Source of the DNA: Rickettsiales bacterium
GTDB lineage: Bacteria > Bacteroidota > Bacteroidia > Cytophagales > Cyclobacteriaceae
Reading direction: 5' to 3'
Assembly: GCA_002729235.1 (NCBI GenBank)
Contig: PBTY01000055.1
Coordinates: 141,983 to 205,982 of the forward strand
Length of the DNA stretch: 64,000 bases
The position numbers were made by a program, and so were the translations under genes. Below the pieces are notes generated by a model. It worked only from the letters and a program-made list of their open reading frames with translations. It ran no database searches and was not told where the DNA came from. Below, piece after piece: positions 9,235 to 18,707 of this stretch; position 1 is the first letter of the stretch, and each line of letters starts with the position of its first letter.

Positions 9235-9235
9235 T

Positions 9236-9265
9236 TTTGGTATTAGTAGCTAATGGCTATTTTTG
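9236..9265 (+). promoter_or_regulatory. Bacteroidota-type promoter for the DUF5606 gene
   Basis: TTTG at 9236..9239 and a perfect -7 element TATTTTTG at 9258..9265, spaced by 18 bases, close to the usual 19-21. It starts at the end of engB and lies 33 bases before the DUF5606 start codon. Confidence 0.5.
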
Positions 9266-9297
9266 CCGTCTCAAACGTATAGACTTAATAAGTACTT

Positions 9298-9771
9298 ATG
9301 GATTTTAGCGAAGTAGCATCGGTATCAGGTAAAGGTGGATTATACCGCGTATTATCACCCACAAGAACAGGAGTGATTTTGGAAACTTTGGATGACACCA
9401 AAAAGAAAATGATTGCCAATATGCAATCAAAAGTTTCTATTCTTTCAGATATTTCGATTTACACAACAGATGAAGAAGGAGCTGTTCCGTTGAAAGACGT
9501 GATGATCAAAATTCATAAAGAATTCAATGGTGACACCGGTTTGTCTTCCAGTTCTGATAGCGATGAGCTGAAGTCTTTCTTGAAATTCATTCTGCCTGAT
9601 TACGACGAGGATCGCGTGTATGTGTCAGATATCAAAAAGTTGGTGACCTGGTACAACCTCTTATCTGCCAAGTTGCCTGAGCTATTTGAAGAGCCTAAAG
9701 AGGAGAAGGCAGAAAAGAAAGTGAAGAAGGCACCTAAAAAGGCCGCTAAGAAACCTGAGGAGGAAGAGTAA
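9298..9771 (+). CDS. DUF5606 family protein with Lys/Glu tail
   Basis: A 157-residue protein of a conserved, uncharacterised Bacteroidota family. The family start LYRVLSPTRTGVILETLDD is followed by a short helical domain; the last 30 residues are a low-complexity basic/acidic tail (repeats of KKAPKKAAKKP type), which suggests nucleic-acid or ribosome association, though this is inference. It has its own promoter-like sequence. The stop codon is one base before the start of the thioesterase gene, whose ribosome site would lie in the GAGGAGGAAGAG run that codes for the Glu tail. Confidence 0.75.
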   Translation: MDFSEVASVSGKGGLYRVLSPTRTGVILETLDDTKKKMIANMQSKVSILSDISIYTTDEEGAVPLKDVMIKIHKEFNGDTGLSSSSDSDELKSFLKFILPDYDEDRVYVSDIKKLVTWYNLLSAKLPELFEEPKEEKAEKKVKKAPKKAAKKPEEEE

Positions 9772-9772
9772 G

Positions 9773-10216
9773 TTGGAGCCATTTAAGCAAGAATTTCAGG
9801 TGATATGGGCGGATCTTGATCCTAATGCTCATATGAGACATACGGCGTACAATGACTATGCAGCACAAGTGAGGGTAGGGTTGTTTGATGAACTTAACCT
9901 TCCACTTGCCAAGTTGGTAGCTTCTGGTTATGGTCCTATTTTATTTCATGAAGATACCTCATTCAAAAGTGAGGTATTTATGAATGAACGGATTACAGTA
10001 ACGTGTACCGCACAAGCATTCAGAAAGGACTTGAAGATCTGGAAATTCAGACAAGATGTCTTGAAGCAGAATGGAAAACTTGCTTGTACCATAATCGCTA
10101 CTGGAGCTTTTATGGATTTGAAGCAACGAAAAGTGGTTGTCCCTCCACAAGAAATTATTGATATGCTTGAAGCTATTCCTCAAGCTGAGGATTTTTACTG
10201 GTTAGAAAAGGAATAA
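9773..10216 (+). CDS. Acyl-CoA thioesterase, hot-dog fold
   Basis: A 147-residue protein of the 4-hydroxybenzoyl-CoA thioesterase/YbgC type. The active-site segment is WADLDPNAHMRHTAYNDYA (Asp followed by the N-A-H-M-R-H-T stretch on the long helix). Substrates for such proteins are acyl-CoA thioesters, length not predictable here. The start is TTG at 9773, one base after the previous stop; the first in-frame ATG would remove the catalytic Asp. The purine-rich end of the upstream gene can serve as ribosome site. Confidence 0.8.
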   Translation: MEPFKQEFQVIWADLDPNAHMRHTAYNDYAAQVRVGLFDELNLPLAKLVASGYGPILFHEDTSFKSEVFMNERITVTCTAQAFRKDLKIWKFRQDVLKQNGKLACTIIATGAFMDLKQRKVVVPPQEIIDMLEAIPQAEDFYWLEKE

Positions 10217-10240
10217 ATTAGTTTCAGAATATTTTAAAAA

Positions 10241-10272
10241 GGGTATCTCTATCGATGGAGATGCCCTTTTTT
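10241..10272. terminator. Strong terminator, usable from both sides
   Basis: Arms GGGTATCTC and GAGATGCCC (nine pairs, one wobble), an eight-base loop, and TTTTTT after the plus-strand arm. A five-base A-run on the other side gives a T-run for the minus-strand direction. It separates the thioesterase from the convergent STN gene. Confidence 0.8.
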
Positions 10273-10287
10273 ACTTTACACAAAACC

Positions 10288-12150
10288 TTAGATTCTAATT
10301 CCTACATTGTATCCAATCCAGAATTTCCAGTTTGTGCCAAATCTGGTGTATTCATGAAGAGGGGTAGGGGTGATATCTGAACCAATCATTCCAGACTCAA
10401 GATCGGTATGTTCTGATATCATCATGTTGAAGGTAGGACCTGCAAAAATCCCAAAATCACCTAAATGAAAGCTTGGTAGAAATCTAAAACGACTCAATAG
10501 GTTTAGTTCAAAATCTCTAAATCCACCGTTTGGAAACTGGTCTTCAACTACATAATAGGAGACCAAATCAGTGTTTAAGCGAAAATCACCACGTCCCCAT
10601 TGGCTTCCAAATCCATAGCCATAAGCCCAACGATTTTTATAATCTGTTTCATAGGAGAAGGCAAAAATGTTATGGAAATGAGGTGCACCTATTTTTATAT
10701 TGGCATTCGCCTGAAAATCGTCAGAATAGAACACTTCCAAATCAAAATAGCCGTTTCTTTTTGCTAAGCAGAATAAACCTATTGGTGTGCCGTGCATTTC
10801 GTCACTAATGTTGATAAGACCTATTTGAACTCCATGGACCTTTTTAGCAATATTCAGGAATGGAGCTAATTGTGCCCCATTAACGTCTCTTGCATCATTA
10901 ATGAAGCCTGCCACCTGTACTCCTTCCACTTTATTTGCCAGGTTAAGAAATCCTGATACTTGTAGTCCTTTGATATTGCCAGTGGAGTTTGCGACCATAG
11001 ATGCTTGCAAACCATTTAATGACCATGCATAATTGTATACTCCGGCTACCTGTCCGAATCGTGATTCGCCGTATGTACTGTTAACAATTCCAGCGGCTTG
11101 AAATCCGCTTACTCTTCCTCTAGCTATGTTGGCGACACCTGAGACTTGTGCTCCAAGATTTCGATCATAGCTGATGTTAGTAATTCCAGCAAGTTGGAGT
11201 CCTTCAAAATCATACCAGGTCACATTCGTTATACCTGAGATTTGCGCGCCGGTAAATTCTCCGCTAACCAGGTTTGCCACGCCAGATAATTGAAGCCCAC
11301 GACCGTGACCTTTGATGATGCTGGCTAAGCCTGCATATTCAAAACCCTCTAATCCCCCTGAATAGCCAGCAAAAAGATGTAGGGAGATGTTGTTGATATA
11401 ATCTTTTGCGTAGAAACCATTGGTGCTGAATGGATAGAACAAACCGAAGTGGGCAATTCTTTTCTCAAGAGGTGTCTTCTCAATTAGAGAATCTTCCTCA
11501 TGCGGAAATATGCGTTTAAAAGGTCCTTGATCTACATTGGAATATTCTTCGGAGGTATTTCCTGATTTATAGGTAATAACTACCCCAGAACCCGGCTGGT
11601 AGCGTGATACTTGCTGTTCTTCAATGGATAGCTCCTCTGGTTCCTGGGTATTTTCAAGGTCTACAATGGCCTCGGGCTCTTCGTTGGCAGATTCTGGTAG
11701 ATCCATTTCCTCTGTCTCTTGCCCTCCTAAAACCACATGGCTATTTGGATTGCCTGGGTCAACTTCTTGCGCCTCTTCAAGTATAGGCTCATCAATTTCT
11801 TCCTGGATTGTGTCTTGTTCAACAACCTCAGGTGTTTCAGTGATTTCTACCTTTTTCTTGATAATTACTTTGCCAGACTTAGTGATGTGTTCGTAGCCAA
11901 ATCCTTCCAATAGATTAGACAAGGCATGGTCCAGACTAATTCCTTCGAAATCTACATCTACATGATTATCGGGGAGTTCATTATTCATGTAGGAGAATGA
12001 AACGTCGTATTGGTCTGAGATTAGTTCCAGTACCTGCTCCAAAGACTTATCATATGCTTTGATTGTCACGGTACGCTGCATGTCCTGGCCAAATGAGTAA
12101 ATGGTTATGGATGCCGAAAATATAAATGTGAGTATTGAGTTTTTGATCAT
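10288..12150 (-). CDS. STN domain protein with a surface-repeat (barrel-like) region
   Basis: A 620-residue envelope protein. Residues 1-21 are a signal peptide. Residues about 25-99 form a secretin/TonB N-terminal (STN) domain (VTIKAYDKSLEQVLELISDQ). Then comes an acidic linker to about 200. From about 255 to 470 there are ten or more short repeats of the form G-hydrophobic-Q-x-SG-hydrophobic-x-N (QISGITN, QLAGITN, QVSGVAN, QVAGFIN, QIGLIN), as in LA_2272-type surface repeats. The rest looks like beta strands. It is the third gene after sigma factor and FecR, the place usually held by a SusC-like TonB receptor, but I see no plug or TonB-receptor barrel. Confidence 0.7.
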   Translation of the reverse strand: MIKNSILTFIFSASITIYSFGQDMQRTVTIKAYDKSLEQVLELISDQYDVSFSYMNNELPDNHVDVDFEGISLDHALSNLLEGFGYEHITKSGKVIIKKKVEITETPEVVEQDTIQEEIDEPILEEAQEVDPGNPNSHVVLGGQETEEMDLPESANEEPEAIVDLENTQEPEELSIEEQQVSRYQPGSGVVITYKSGNTSEEYSNVDQGPFKRIFPHEEDSLIEKTPLEKRIAHFGLFYPFSTNGFYAKDYINNISLHLFAGYSGGLEGFEYAGLASIIKGHGRGLQLSGVANLVSGEFTGAQISGITNVTWYDFEGLQLAGITNISYDRNLGAQVSGVANIARGRVSGFQAAGIVNSTYGESRFGQVAGVYNYAWSLNGLQASMVANSTGNIKGLQVSGFLNLANKVEGVQVAGFINDARDVNGAQLAPFLNIAKKVHGVQIGLINISDEMHGTPIGLFCLAKRNGYFDLEVFYSDDFQANANIKIGAPHFHNIFAFSYETDYKNRWAYGYGFGSQWGRGDFRLNTDLVSYYVVEDQFPNGGFRDFELNLLSRFRFLPSFHLGDFGIFAGPTFNMMISEHTDLESGMIGSDITPTPLHEYTRFGTNWKFWIGYNVGIRI

Positions 12151-12167
12151 GATTTTTTAATTAGGCG

Positions 12168-13139
12168 TTAATTGCACGGTGAACCAGTGACCTGGTATCC
12201 TTTATCGTTTTGAGTGATTGAGAGGTTGCCTGTTAATTCCAGTATTTCGATAACCTCCTTAAGTTCTTGATTTTCAAATGAAGTAGTGAATCGGCATTTG
12301 GTTAATTCATCCTCCACATCAAAATTGGTTTGATAGTATTCTGCTAATTCATTGAAAAGAGTATTGATGGAGCTGTTGGTGAAAGATAATTTTCGGGTTT
12401 GCCAGGCTCTGTAATTTTCATTTTCCACTTCATTCACCACTATTTTTTGCTCGCGTTTTGGTGCATATTGAGCTTGCTTCCCAGGCGTAAGTAACAAAGG
12501 TTGCTCTTCGTTGATTTCACTGAAAGCAACTTTACCTGTAGTGACCTGGATAGATACCTGGCCATCATCTTTTGTTTCCAGATTAAAAGAAGTGCCAAGT
12601 ACCTGGGTTCTGGTATTTGCACTGTAAACTGTAAATGGTTGTCCATTGCGTTTAGCTACTTCGAAGAAGGCTTTTCCCGAGAGATTGATTTCTCTATTCT
12701 CCAGAAAGTTGTCGGCAAAAGTTATTGTGGAACCAGGGCTCAGCCAGATGGTAGACCCATCGGGTAAATCCACTTGTTTAATTTCATTTTTTGCTTGCTG
12801 AATGATTTCGCTATTTGAATTGCCCAATGTCCACCAGATGCTGAATGATGCACTAATAAGTAGAGCAACAACGGCTGCATATTTCCATATACTGGAAGTT
12901 GGTTGGTTTCTGAACTGACGTTTGATTTGAACTTGTTTTAGGGCTTGGTTTACATCAGGCTCAAAGTTCTGAGTAGTAGGGGTGGTCTTTTCCCAGAGCG
13001 TCTTTGTCGCATTAAAAAGGTTCAGCTCATCTGCACTGGCAGTCTGCAACCACTCCTCAAATAGTTCACTTTCCTCATCAGTCATATTACCAGTCAGGTA
13101 GCTGGCAATGCGTTCGTAGGTTTGATTAATTTTTGTCAT
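12168..13139 (-). CDS. FecR family anti-sigma factor
   Basis: Membrane-spanning anti-sigma factor of 323 residues. An N-terminal cytoplasmic part contains the sigma-binding region (DEESELFEEWLQTASADELN); one helix around 84-103 (YAAVVALLISASFSIWWTL) crosses the membrane; the periplasmic FecR domain follows (VDLPDGSTIWLSPGSTITF, then FFEVAKRNGQPFTV), and a C-terminal STN-like part ends it. It would hold the adjacent ECF sigma factor until a signal arrives. Spacing is 56 bases to the sigma gene and 17 to the STN gene. Confidence 0.93.
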   Translation of the reverse strand: MTKINQTYERIASYLTGNMTDEESELFEEWLQTASADELNLFNATKTLWEKTTPTTQNFEPDVNQALKQVQIKRQFRNQPTSSIWKYAAVVALLISASFSIWWTLGNSNSEIIQQAKNEIKQVDLPDGSTIWLSPGSTITFADNFLENREINLSGKAFFEVAKRNGQPFTVYSANTRTQVLGTSFNLETKDDGQVSIQVTTGKVAFSEINEEQPLLLTPGKQAQYAPKREQKIVVNEVENENYRAWQTRKLSFTNSSINTLFNELAEYYQTNFDVEDELTKCRFTTSFENQELKEVIEILELTGNLSITQNDKGYQVTGSPCN

Positions 13140-13195
13140 CTCTATCTACCTAATCTCTAAATAGTAGACAACCCTACCTCAAATGGTGATTTTTT

Positions 13196-13756
13196 TCACA
13201 AAAAGTAATCTGAAAGAATGAGCAGTGATAACAAGTGTTCATTGAGAGCACTTTTTAGGAGTTTAAGTGCCTTTCCCATATGCTTCTCAATTGCTTTGAT
13301 GGAAAGACCCATTTGAAGGGCAATCTCCTTATATGAAAGTTCTTCATAACGACTGAGTGTAAATACAAGTTGTGTCTTCTCAGGTAGATTGGCAATAGCT
13401 GATTTGATCTTGATGTCCAATTCTGTTGCTAACATCTGATCATCGGTTTTATCAGTTGTTGAGACGTTGGTGTCAGTCTCTGTTTCCAATCGGTAGCTTT
13501 TACTGCTAAGGAACTTCAACGCCGCATGATAGCACGATCTTTTAAGGTAAAATATGAACCGATCATCTACCTCTACGTGGTTCTTTTTTTCCCAGACTTT
13601 TATGAAAACCTCCTGAACCAAATCTTCCGATAAAGATTCATCTCTCAGGAGTTTGTTGACATCTCTACACAGCTGAGCATAATACTCCCTAAACAAAAAT
13701 TCTATTTTTTGCTCTGCGTTTAGGTTGGATTGAACAGGTATGCTCTTAGGTGACAT
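13196..13756 (-). CDS. ECF-type RNA polymerase sigma-70 factor
   Basis: A 186-residue FecI-like sigma factor. Region 2 is visible as FREYYAQLCRDVNKLL with SEDLVQEVFIKVWEKK; region 4 as YKEIALQMGLSIKAIEKHMG, the DNA-reading helix-turn-helix. It belongs to the sigma groups that pair with FecR in Bacteroidota. A perfect -7-like TAGTTTTG (complement 13773..13780) lies just before the gene, without a clear -33 box. It probably controls its own operon, including the STN protein. Confidence 0.93.
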   Translation of the reverse strand: MSPKSIPVQSNLNAEQKIEFLFREYYAQLCRDVNKLLRDESLSEDLVQEVFIKVWEKKNHVEVDDRFIFYLKRSCYHAALKFLSSKSYRLETETDTNVSTTDKTDDQMLATELDIKIKSAIANLPEKTQLVFTLSRYEELSYKEIALQMGLSIKAIEKHMGKALKLLKSALNEHLLSLLILSDYFL

Positions 13757-13830
13757 TCAACTGATAGTTAATCAAAACTACTCATTCTGACTTACCTGAC
13801 GTTATTTGATTGGTTAGATTTACATCATAC

Positions 13831-14145
13831 ATGGAAGATGATAAAATAGCCTCAGTAAGTCTCGAATTGATTCAGAAAGATTTTGGTCTGACTAACGATT
13901 TTGAGTTTGCAGGCAATCAGTATGAAGAAGAGTTGATAGAATACCTCATTCGAGTGGTTCAATATCTGTTAGATCATGACTTTGAGAAGCTATTAAATGT
14001 CATGTACCGCATAGACCTTCCCGAAAATAGGGTAAAAAATGTATTGACTACCTCTGATCCTGAAAACCTCTCCAGGAGCCTCTCAGAGCTGATTTTAGAT
14101 CGTGAAAGACAGAAGGCAAAAACAAGAATCCAATATTCCAAATAA
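13831..14145 (+). CDS. Conserved hypothetical protein, about 100 residues
   Basis: A 104-residue, all-helical, acidic protein. I recognise the pattern of a small uncharacterised Bacteroidota family: a YLIRVVQYLLDHDFEKLLNV helix, then MYRIDLPENRVKNVL and a basic end with LILDRERQK. ATG 13831 is preferred over a TTG seven codons earlier. It is divergent from the sigma factor and has its own terminator. I can give no function. Confidence 0.65.
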   Translation: MEDDKIASVSLELIQKDFGLTNDFEFAGNQYEEELIEYLIRVVQYLLDHDFEKLLNVMYRIDLPENRVKNVLTTSDPENLSRSLSELILDRERQKAKTRIQYSK

Positions 14146-14232
14146 ATTATTGAAAAATCTTCTACCCAAAATTGGGTATTTTAATATCTAACTCTTACAT
14201 TTGAGTATTAGTTAATCATTATGGCGGTGAAT

Positions 14233-14268
14233 GCCCTGCAGCTATCTTAGTTGTGGGGCTTCTTTTTT
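14233..14268 (+). terminator. Rho-independent terminator
   Basis: Eleven-pair stem (GCCCTGCAGCT with AGTTGTGGGGC, three wobble pairs), five-base loop, then TTCTTTTTTA. It would end the transcript of the small conserved gene upstream, 90 bases after its stop. Confidence 0.75.
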
Positions 14269-14367
14269 ATATGCCACCCAACCCTCCTACCGTTTTCTTC
14301 GTTTTATTTCCAACCATAATAACTACCTGAGTGTCTCGTTATTATGTTGCCTAAAACTTTTACCACT

Positions 14368-15630
14368 ATGACTCGACTAACTTTAGTATGCCTTGCCCTT
14401 TCCAGCTTTATTTTATTATCATGTGAGGACGATTTCGGAAAGAAAACAGTTACTTACACCAAAGCAACAGCTCTTTATGGGGATCTGGATGCACTTCGAG
14501 CTACTCCACTCAACGGGCATGCTCGAGACATTGTAGATCCGGGAAAAATATTTGTATATGACAATCTTATACTAGTAGGTGAAGAAGGTCATGGAATTCA
14601 CGTAATTGACAACACAGATCCACAGAATCCGTCGGCCGTGTCATTTCTAAGTATCCCCGGAAACAGAGAGTTCTTTATCTCCGAAGGTACTCTTTATGCA
14701 GAGAGTATGTATGATATGCTCAAAATTGACATTAGCAATATTCAACAGCCAGTAATTGAGTCTAGAATTGAAAACGCCTTTTTGCAGACAATATATGGAA
14801 CTGATGGGGAAGCAGTTATTGGTTTTGAGTATGAAGAGGTAACGCAGGAACTTGATTTGGACGATCCAATATTTAGCTATGATACCGACGAAAGCATATT
14901 CTACTACGACATCAACAATTCGCTAATTCCCCAGTCTGCTGTGCCTGCTTCTTTTGCTGGTAATAGTAGTAGTGGTATTGGCTCAGTTAATCGGATTGTG
15001 GCCTATGATGGCTACGTATATGCTGTGAGTCGGGAGAAAATGAATATTTTCAGTACTGCTAATGGTTTTGAGCAGGTGTTTAGCCAGTCAGTAGGTTGGA
15101 ATATGGAGACTGTCTTCCCTATGGGTGATCGATTGTTTGTTGGTGCAAGCAGTTCGGTGGACATATACGATATCTCTAATAGGGAAAGCCCACTTCTTCA
15201 GTCCAACTATTGGCATATGACTTCCTGTGATCCGGTGCTACCTATTGATGAAAGTACAGCCTATGTTACTTTACGTACCGGTGATTTTTCAGATTGCCCA
15301 GGAGATGAGAATGAGCTGTTGGTGATTGACATTAGTTCCAATGATTGGGTGCAAGAGGTTCAGGAAATAGTAATGGATAGCCCTTTTGGAATGACACTAA
15401 TTGGAGATAAGTTGTATGTAGGAGAAGGAGATTATGGGCTTAAAGTTTTTGATGCGAGTGATCGAAGAGACCTTAAGTTGCTTGAATCCATTGCGTCAGT
15501 GGAGGCATATGATGTTATTGCTCATCCAAATCGCTCAGATATACTACTTATTGCAACACCTGATGGACTTGTACAGTATCAGCTAGATATCAACCTGGAT
15601 CTATTCCTGATTAGCAATATCGAGTTTTGA
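14368..15630 (+). CDS. LVIVD-repeat lipoprotein (beta-propeller)
   Basis: A 420-residue lipoprotein. The signal sequence ends in a lipobox SFILLSC with Cys about 20 residues in. The body has repeated units of the form hydrophobic-VIDI-x-N/D-P (IHVIDNTDPQNPSAV, MLKIDISNIQQPVIE, VDIYDISNRESPLLQ, LLVIDISSN, LKVFDASDRRDLKLL), the LVIVD type that folds as a propeller. I chose ATG 14368 because it gives a compact signal peptide; an ATG eight codons earlier is also in frame. It overlaps the next gene by four bases. Confidence 0.78.
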   Translation: MTRLTLVCLALSSFILLSCEDDFGKKTVTYTKATALYGDLDALRATPLNGHARDIVDPGKIFVYDNLILVGEEGHGIHVIDNTDPQNPSAVSFLSIPGNREFFISEGTLYAESMYDMLKIDISNIQQPVIESRIENAFLQTIYGTDGEAVIGFEYEEVTQELDLDDPIFSYDTDESIFYYDINNSLIPQSAVPASFAGNSSSGIGSVNRIVAYDGYVYAVSREKMNIFSTANGFEQVFSQSVGWNMETVFPMGDRLFVGASSSVDIYDISNRESPLLQSNYWHMTSCDPVLPIDESTAYVTLRTGDFSDCPGDENELLVIDISSNDWVQEVQEIVMDSPFGMTLIGDKLYVGEGDYGLKVFDASDRRDLKLLESIASVEAYDVIAHPNRSDILLIATPDGLVQYQLDINLDLFLISNIEF

Positions 15631-16406
15631 GAAGGGTACTTTTAATAGTCTTCTGTGTACTCAGTGGTGCTGATCTCACAGCACAATCCCAATTACCGGA
15701 AAAGGCGCTGATTACCTACGAAGACGGGTCTTATTTTATTGGAAATATACTTCGTCGGGATGGTCCTGTGTGGAATTTCGAACTATCAACGGGTGATACC
15801 ATTAACTTGAAAACGGAGAAGATTCTTGACTATTTGTCTGCATCGGAGGTGTTTTTTTATAAGCATAGAAGGTATCATCCAAAGAAAAGCATTTTTATTG
15901 GTACGAGTTTGGCAACACATGCCGGTTGGGAATCAAGTGTGCATTGGGATGGCACAATAGGTATGTCTGTTACTGAAAAGGTTGATTTCGGTGTAGGAGT
16001 AGCGATTTCAGGGCATGACCTTGATTTGGGAGATGATTGGGTGTATAATGAATTTGTCAACCTTTACGGTTATGGACGTTACTATTTGAATGATCGGTCC
16101 ATGCGGCTTTATTTGGATGCAAAAGCTGGGTATGCTTCACCAATCAATTGGTGGGATGAGAGCAATACTGGAGGAATGTATTTTCAGCCTGGTGTCGGTG
16201 TTCTCTTATCCTCTCGTGGCTATTTCAAATGGCATGTTGGTTTATCACAATACTTGCTACACACAAAAGGACAAACCACTTCTTGGGGGCCAGGAGGCAA
16301 CACAATAGAAGTGGATTATGACATTTGGTACAATCGTACAGTATTTCAATTTGGGGTTACAATGATGTTATTACCCCGCGAGTTAAGAAATTTCAGCTTT
16401 TTCTAA
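15627..16406 (+). CDS. Predicted outer-membrane beta-barrel protein
   Basis: A 259-residue exported protein with signal peptide ([20 protein letters not shown]). A short N-terminal part ([20 protein letters not shown]) resembles a small beta domain; from about residue 85 alternating strands ending in Phe/Tyr point to an outer-membrane barrel, closing in RNFSFF. Family not recognised. The start is TTG in a TTGA overlap with the upstream stop, suggesting coupling to the LVIVD lipoprotein. Its 3' end overlaps the convergent fbp gene by 24 bases. Confidence 0.6.
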   Translation: MRRVLLIVFCVLSGADLTAQSQLPEKALITYEDGSYFIGNILRRDGPVWNFELSTGDTINLKTEKILDYLSASEVFFYKHRRYHPKKSIFIGTSLATHAGWESSVHWDGTIGMSVTEKVDFGVGVAISGHDLDLGDDWVYNEFVNLYGYGRYYLNDRSMRLYLDAKAGYASPINWWDESNTGGMYFQPGVGVLLSSRGYFKWHVGLSQYLLHTKGQTTSWGPGGNTIEVDYDIWYNRTVFQFGVTMMLLPRELRNFSFF

Positions 16407-17393
16407 ACTTACGAACTCCATCACTTTCTCTACCATTTTTTTAGATCCAATATAAAATGGAGTGCGTTGATGGAAGGTAGTTGGTTGGATTTCCAGGATT
16501 CTATTTTCACCATCAGTAGCAATTCCTCCAGCTTGTTCGGCAATGAAAGCCAATGCATTGCATTCATAAAGCAAGCGAAGCTTTCCTTTTGGAGCCTTTT
16601 TAGTATTTGGGTAGAGATAAACACCTCCTTTGAGCATGTTCCTGTGGTAATCTGCCACCAATGATCCGATGTACCTGGCAGTCATTTCTTCTGCTTTGCA
16701 CCAATCCGTGTAGTTTTGCATGGATTTATCAAACTGATGGTAGCTCCCTTCATTGATGGAGTAAATCTGTCCATCTTCAGGACATACCATGTTGGTATGC
16801 GACAATACAAACTCGCCCAGGGAAGGCTCAAGAGTAAAACCATTCACCCCATGGCCAGTGGTATAAACTAGCATGGTTGAAGAGCCGTAAAGAATGTAAC
16901 CTGCAGCTACTTGCTCTGTTCCCGGTTGTAGTATATCGTCTTCATTCACAGGGCCACCAACTGGAGATTTTCTCCTATAAATGGAAAATATGGTTCCGAT
17001 GGAAACATTCACATCGATATTGGATGACCCGTCAAGTGGGTCAATTGCTACTACATATCTACAATGTGGATTTAGGTGTACTATTTCCTCATCTTCTTCA
17101 CTAACAACTGCACATACTTGCCCTCCATTGCGTAGAGCTCGAATGAAACGTATGTTGGCTATTACGTCTAGTTTTTGTTGATCCTCACCCTGAACATTCT
17201 TAGAGCCATAAGCACCTGCAATGTCGAGCAAACCGGATTTGTTCACTTCACGATTGATGATTTTTCCAGCCAGTGCTATATCTCTCAGTAACTGAGAGAG
17301 TTCCCCAGTTGCAAAATCAAACTCATCTTGTTTTTTCTTTATAAAACGATCAAGTGTGGTGCCGATCGGAAGACCTAGACTATTTTTGTTCAT
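16383..17393 (-). CDS. fbp: Fructose-1,6-bisphosphatase, class I
   Basis: Gluconeogenic phosphatase converting fructose-1,6-bisphosphate to fructose-6-phosphate. At 336 residues it has normal class I length. The metal-binding and active-site segment is [20 protein letters not shown], with VSEEDEE upstream supplying acidic ligands. Later [20 protein letters not shown] and the [16 protein letters not shown] region are typical. It is divergent from the aspartokinase gene across 72 bases that include the palindrome GATTTAAATC. Confidence 0.97.
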   Translation of the reverse strand: MNKNSLGLPIGTTLDRFIKKKQDEFDFATGELSQLLRDIALAGKIINREVNKSGLLDIAGAYGSKNVQGEDQQKLDVIANIRFIRALRNGGQVCAVVSEEDEEIVHLNPHCRYVVAIDPLDGSSNIDVNVSIGTIFSIYRRKSPVGGPVNEDDILQPGTEQVAAGYILYGSSTMLVYTTGHGVNGFTLEPSLGEFVLSHTNMVCPEDGQIYSINEGSYHQFDKSMQNYTDWCKAEEMTARYIGSLVADYHRNMLKGGVYLYPNTKKAPKGKLRLLYECNALAFIAEQAGGIATDGENRILEIQPTTFHQRTPFYIGSKKMVEKVMEFVSLEKAEIS

Positions 17394-17465
17394 CTTTTCG
17401 ATAAGGTTATAGCAATTTTCAAAACACGAAAATAGGCCTTTTTATTGATTTAAATCGTTTGCAAG

Positions 17466-18707
17466 ATGCGAATTTTCAAATTTGGTGGTGCATCAGTGAA
17501 AGATGCAGAGGGAGTGAGGAATCTTTATAAGATTATTAGTTTGCATAGAGATAAACCGTTGGTTATTGTGGTTTCTGCAATGGGTAAGATCACCAATGCG
17601 TTGGAGATCATTGCCCGATTGGCATTTGATCAGAAAGATTACCAGAACGAATTACATCAACTAGTAAAATATCATCAAGCCATTTGTAATGAGTTGTTTG
17701 AGCAGACTCCACAGGATATTTCCAACTGGTTAGTCCAGGTAGAGGAACTATTGAAGCACCCGCTGAAAAACTGGTTGCAGTACTATGATCAGATCATTCC
17801 TTTCGGAGAGTTGATTTCAACATCTATCGTGTACCATTACATCAAAGAGCAAGTGAATTGCGAATGGTTAGACGCACGGTCGGTGATAAAAACCAATAGT
17901 TTTTTCACGGAAGCAAATGTAGACTGGCAACTTACTGAACACTTCATTGCTAGAGATCTGCCTGAACTTCTAGAAAATGGTCCGGTAATCACCCAAGGAT
18001 TTATAGGCTCAGACCTTACTGGCAAGACCACAACTTTGGGTAGAGAAGGATCAGATTTTACCGGAGCCATCTTTGCTTATTGCCTGAAAGCGGAAAGTCT
18101 GACCGTATGGAAGGATGTACCTGGGTTATTAAATGCCGATCCTAAGAAATTTGAAGGAGCGGAGTTATTCGATGAGTTGTCGTACCAGGAAGTTGCAGAG
18201 TTAACGTTTTATGGTGCTAAAGTAATACACCCAAAAACCATCCGTCCACTTGCACAAAGAGAGATTCCACTTTATGTAAAGTCATTTATAGAACCTTCAG
18301 GTGGAGGCACGGTCATTGTCAATAAAGAAAAGATTGCAACCAAGCATTGTTTCGTTTTCAAGGAGGATCAATTGTTGGTTACTCTTCGGGTAAAGGACAG
18401 CAGCTTAATGGATGAGAAGAAGTTGGTGAAAGTGTTTCAGGCTACCTCGCACGCTAATATCAAAATCAATTTGATGCATAATTCTGCCTTGACATTTACC
18501 ATCTGCATGGATGATAACATGGATAAACTAAATAAACTGAAAGATTACCTGGTTGGAGATTTTTCTGTCTACTACAATGAGGGGTTGCATTTAGCAACTA
18601 TCAAAAATTATGGACAGGACTCCTTCTCGTTACTCCCGCAAATGGGAGAAAAGATCCTGGAGCAGCAAACTAGGAATAGTTACCAGGTGTTGTATCGACC
18701 AAATTAA
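17466..18707 (+). CDS. lysC: Aspartate kinase (monofunctional)
   Basis: First enzyme of the aspartate family pathway (lysine, threonine, methionine, diaminopimelate). The N-terminal KFGGASV motif, the central GFIGSDLTGKTTTLGREGSD and WKDVPGLLNADP segments identify the kinase domain. The C-terminal 110 residues are an ACT-like regulatory part. Length (413) is as for single-function enzymes. The neighbours are not in the pathway. The assignment to lysC rather than a threonine-specific isoform is not decided by sequence. Confidence 0.92.
   Translation: MRIFKFGGASVKDAEGVRNLYKIISLHRDKPLVIVVSAMGKITNALEIIARLAFDQKDYQNELHQLVKYHQAICNELFEQTPQDISNWLVQVEELLKHPLKNWLQYYDQIIPFGELISTSIVYHYIKEQVNCEWLDARSVIKTNSFFTEANVDWQLTEHFIARDLPELLENGPVITQGFIGSDLTGKTTTLGREGSDFTGAIFAYCLKAESLTVWKDVPGLLNADPKKFEGAELFDELSYQEVAELTFYGAKVIHPKTIRPLAQREIPLYVKSFIEPSGGGTVIVNKEKIATKHCFVFKEDQLLVTLRVKDSSLMDEKKLVKVFQATSHANIKINLMHNSALTFTICMDDNMDKLNKLKDYLVGDFSVYYNEGLHLATIKNYGQDSFSLLPQMGEKILEQQTRNSYQVLYRPN

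Noticed and set aside
10700-11400. Internal repeats of the STN protein as a DNA-level tandem repeat or CRISPR
   Set aside because: The repeat exists at protein level only; the DNA units vary and there are no identical spaced repeats.
11604-11896. Plus-strand open frames opposite the acidic linker of the STN protein
   Set aside because: Ser/Pro-rich translations result from reading the Glu/Pro linker codons in antisense; no start or RBS support.
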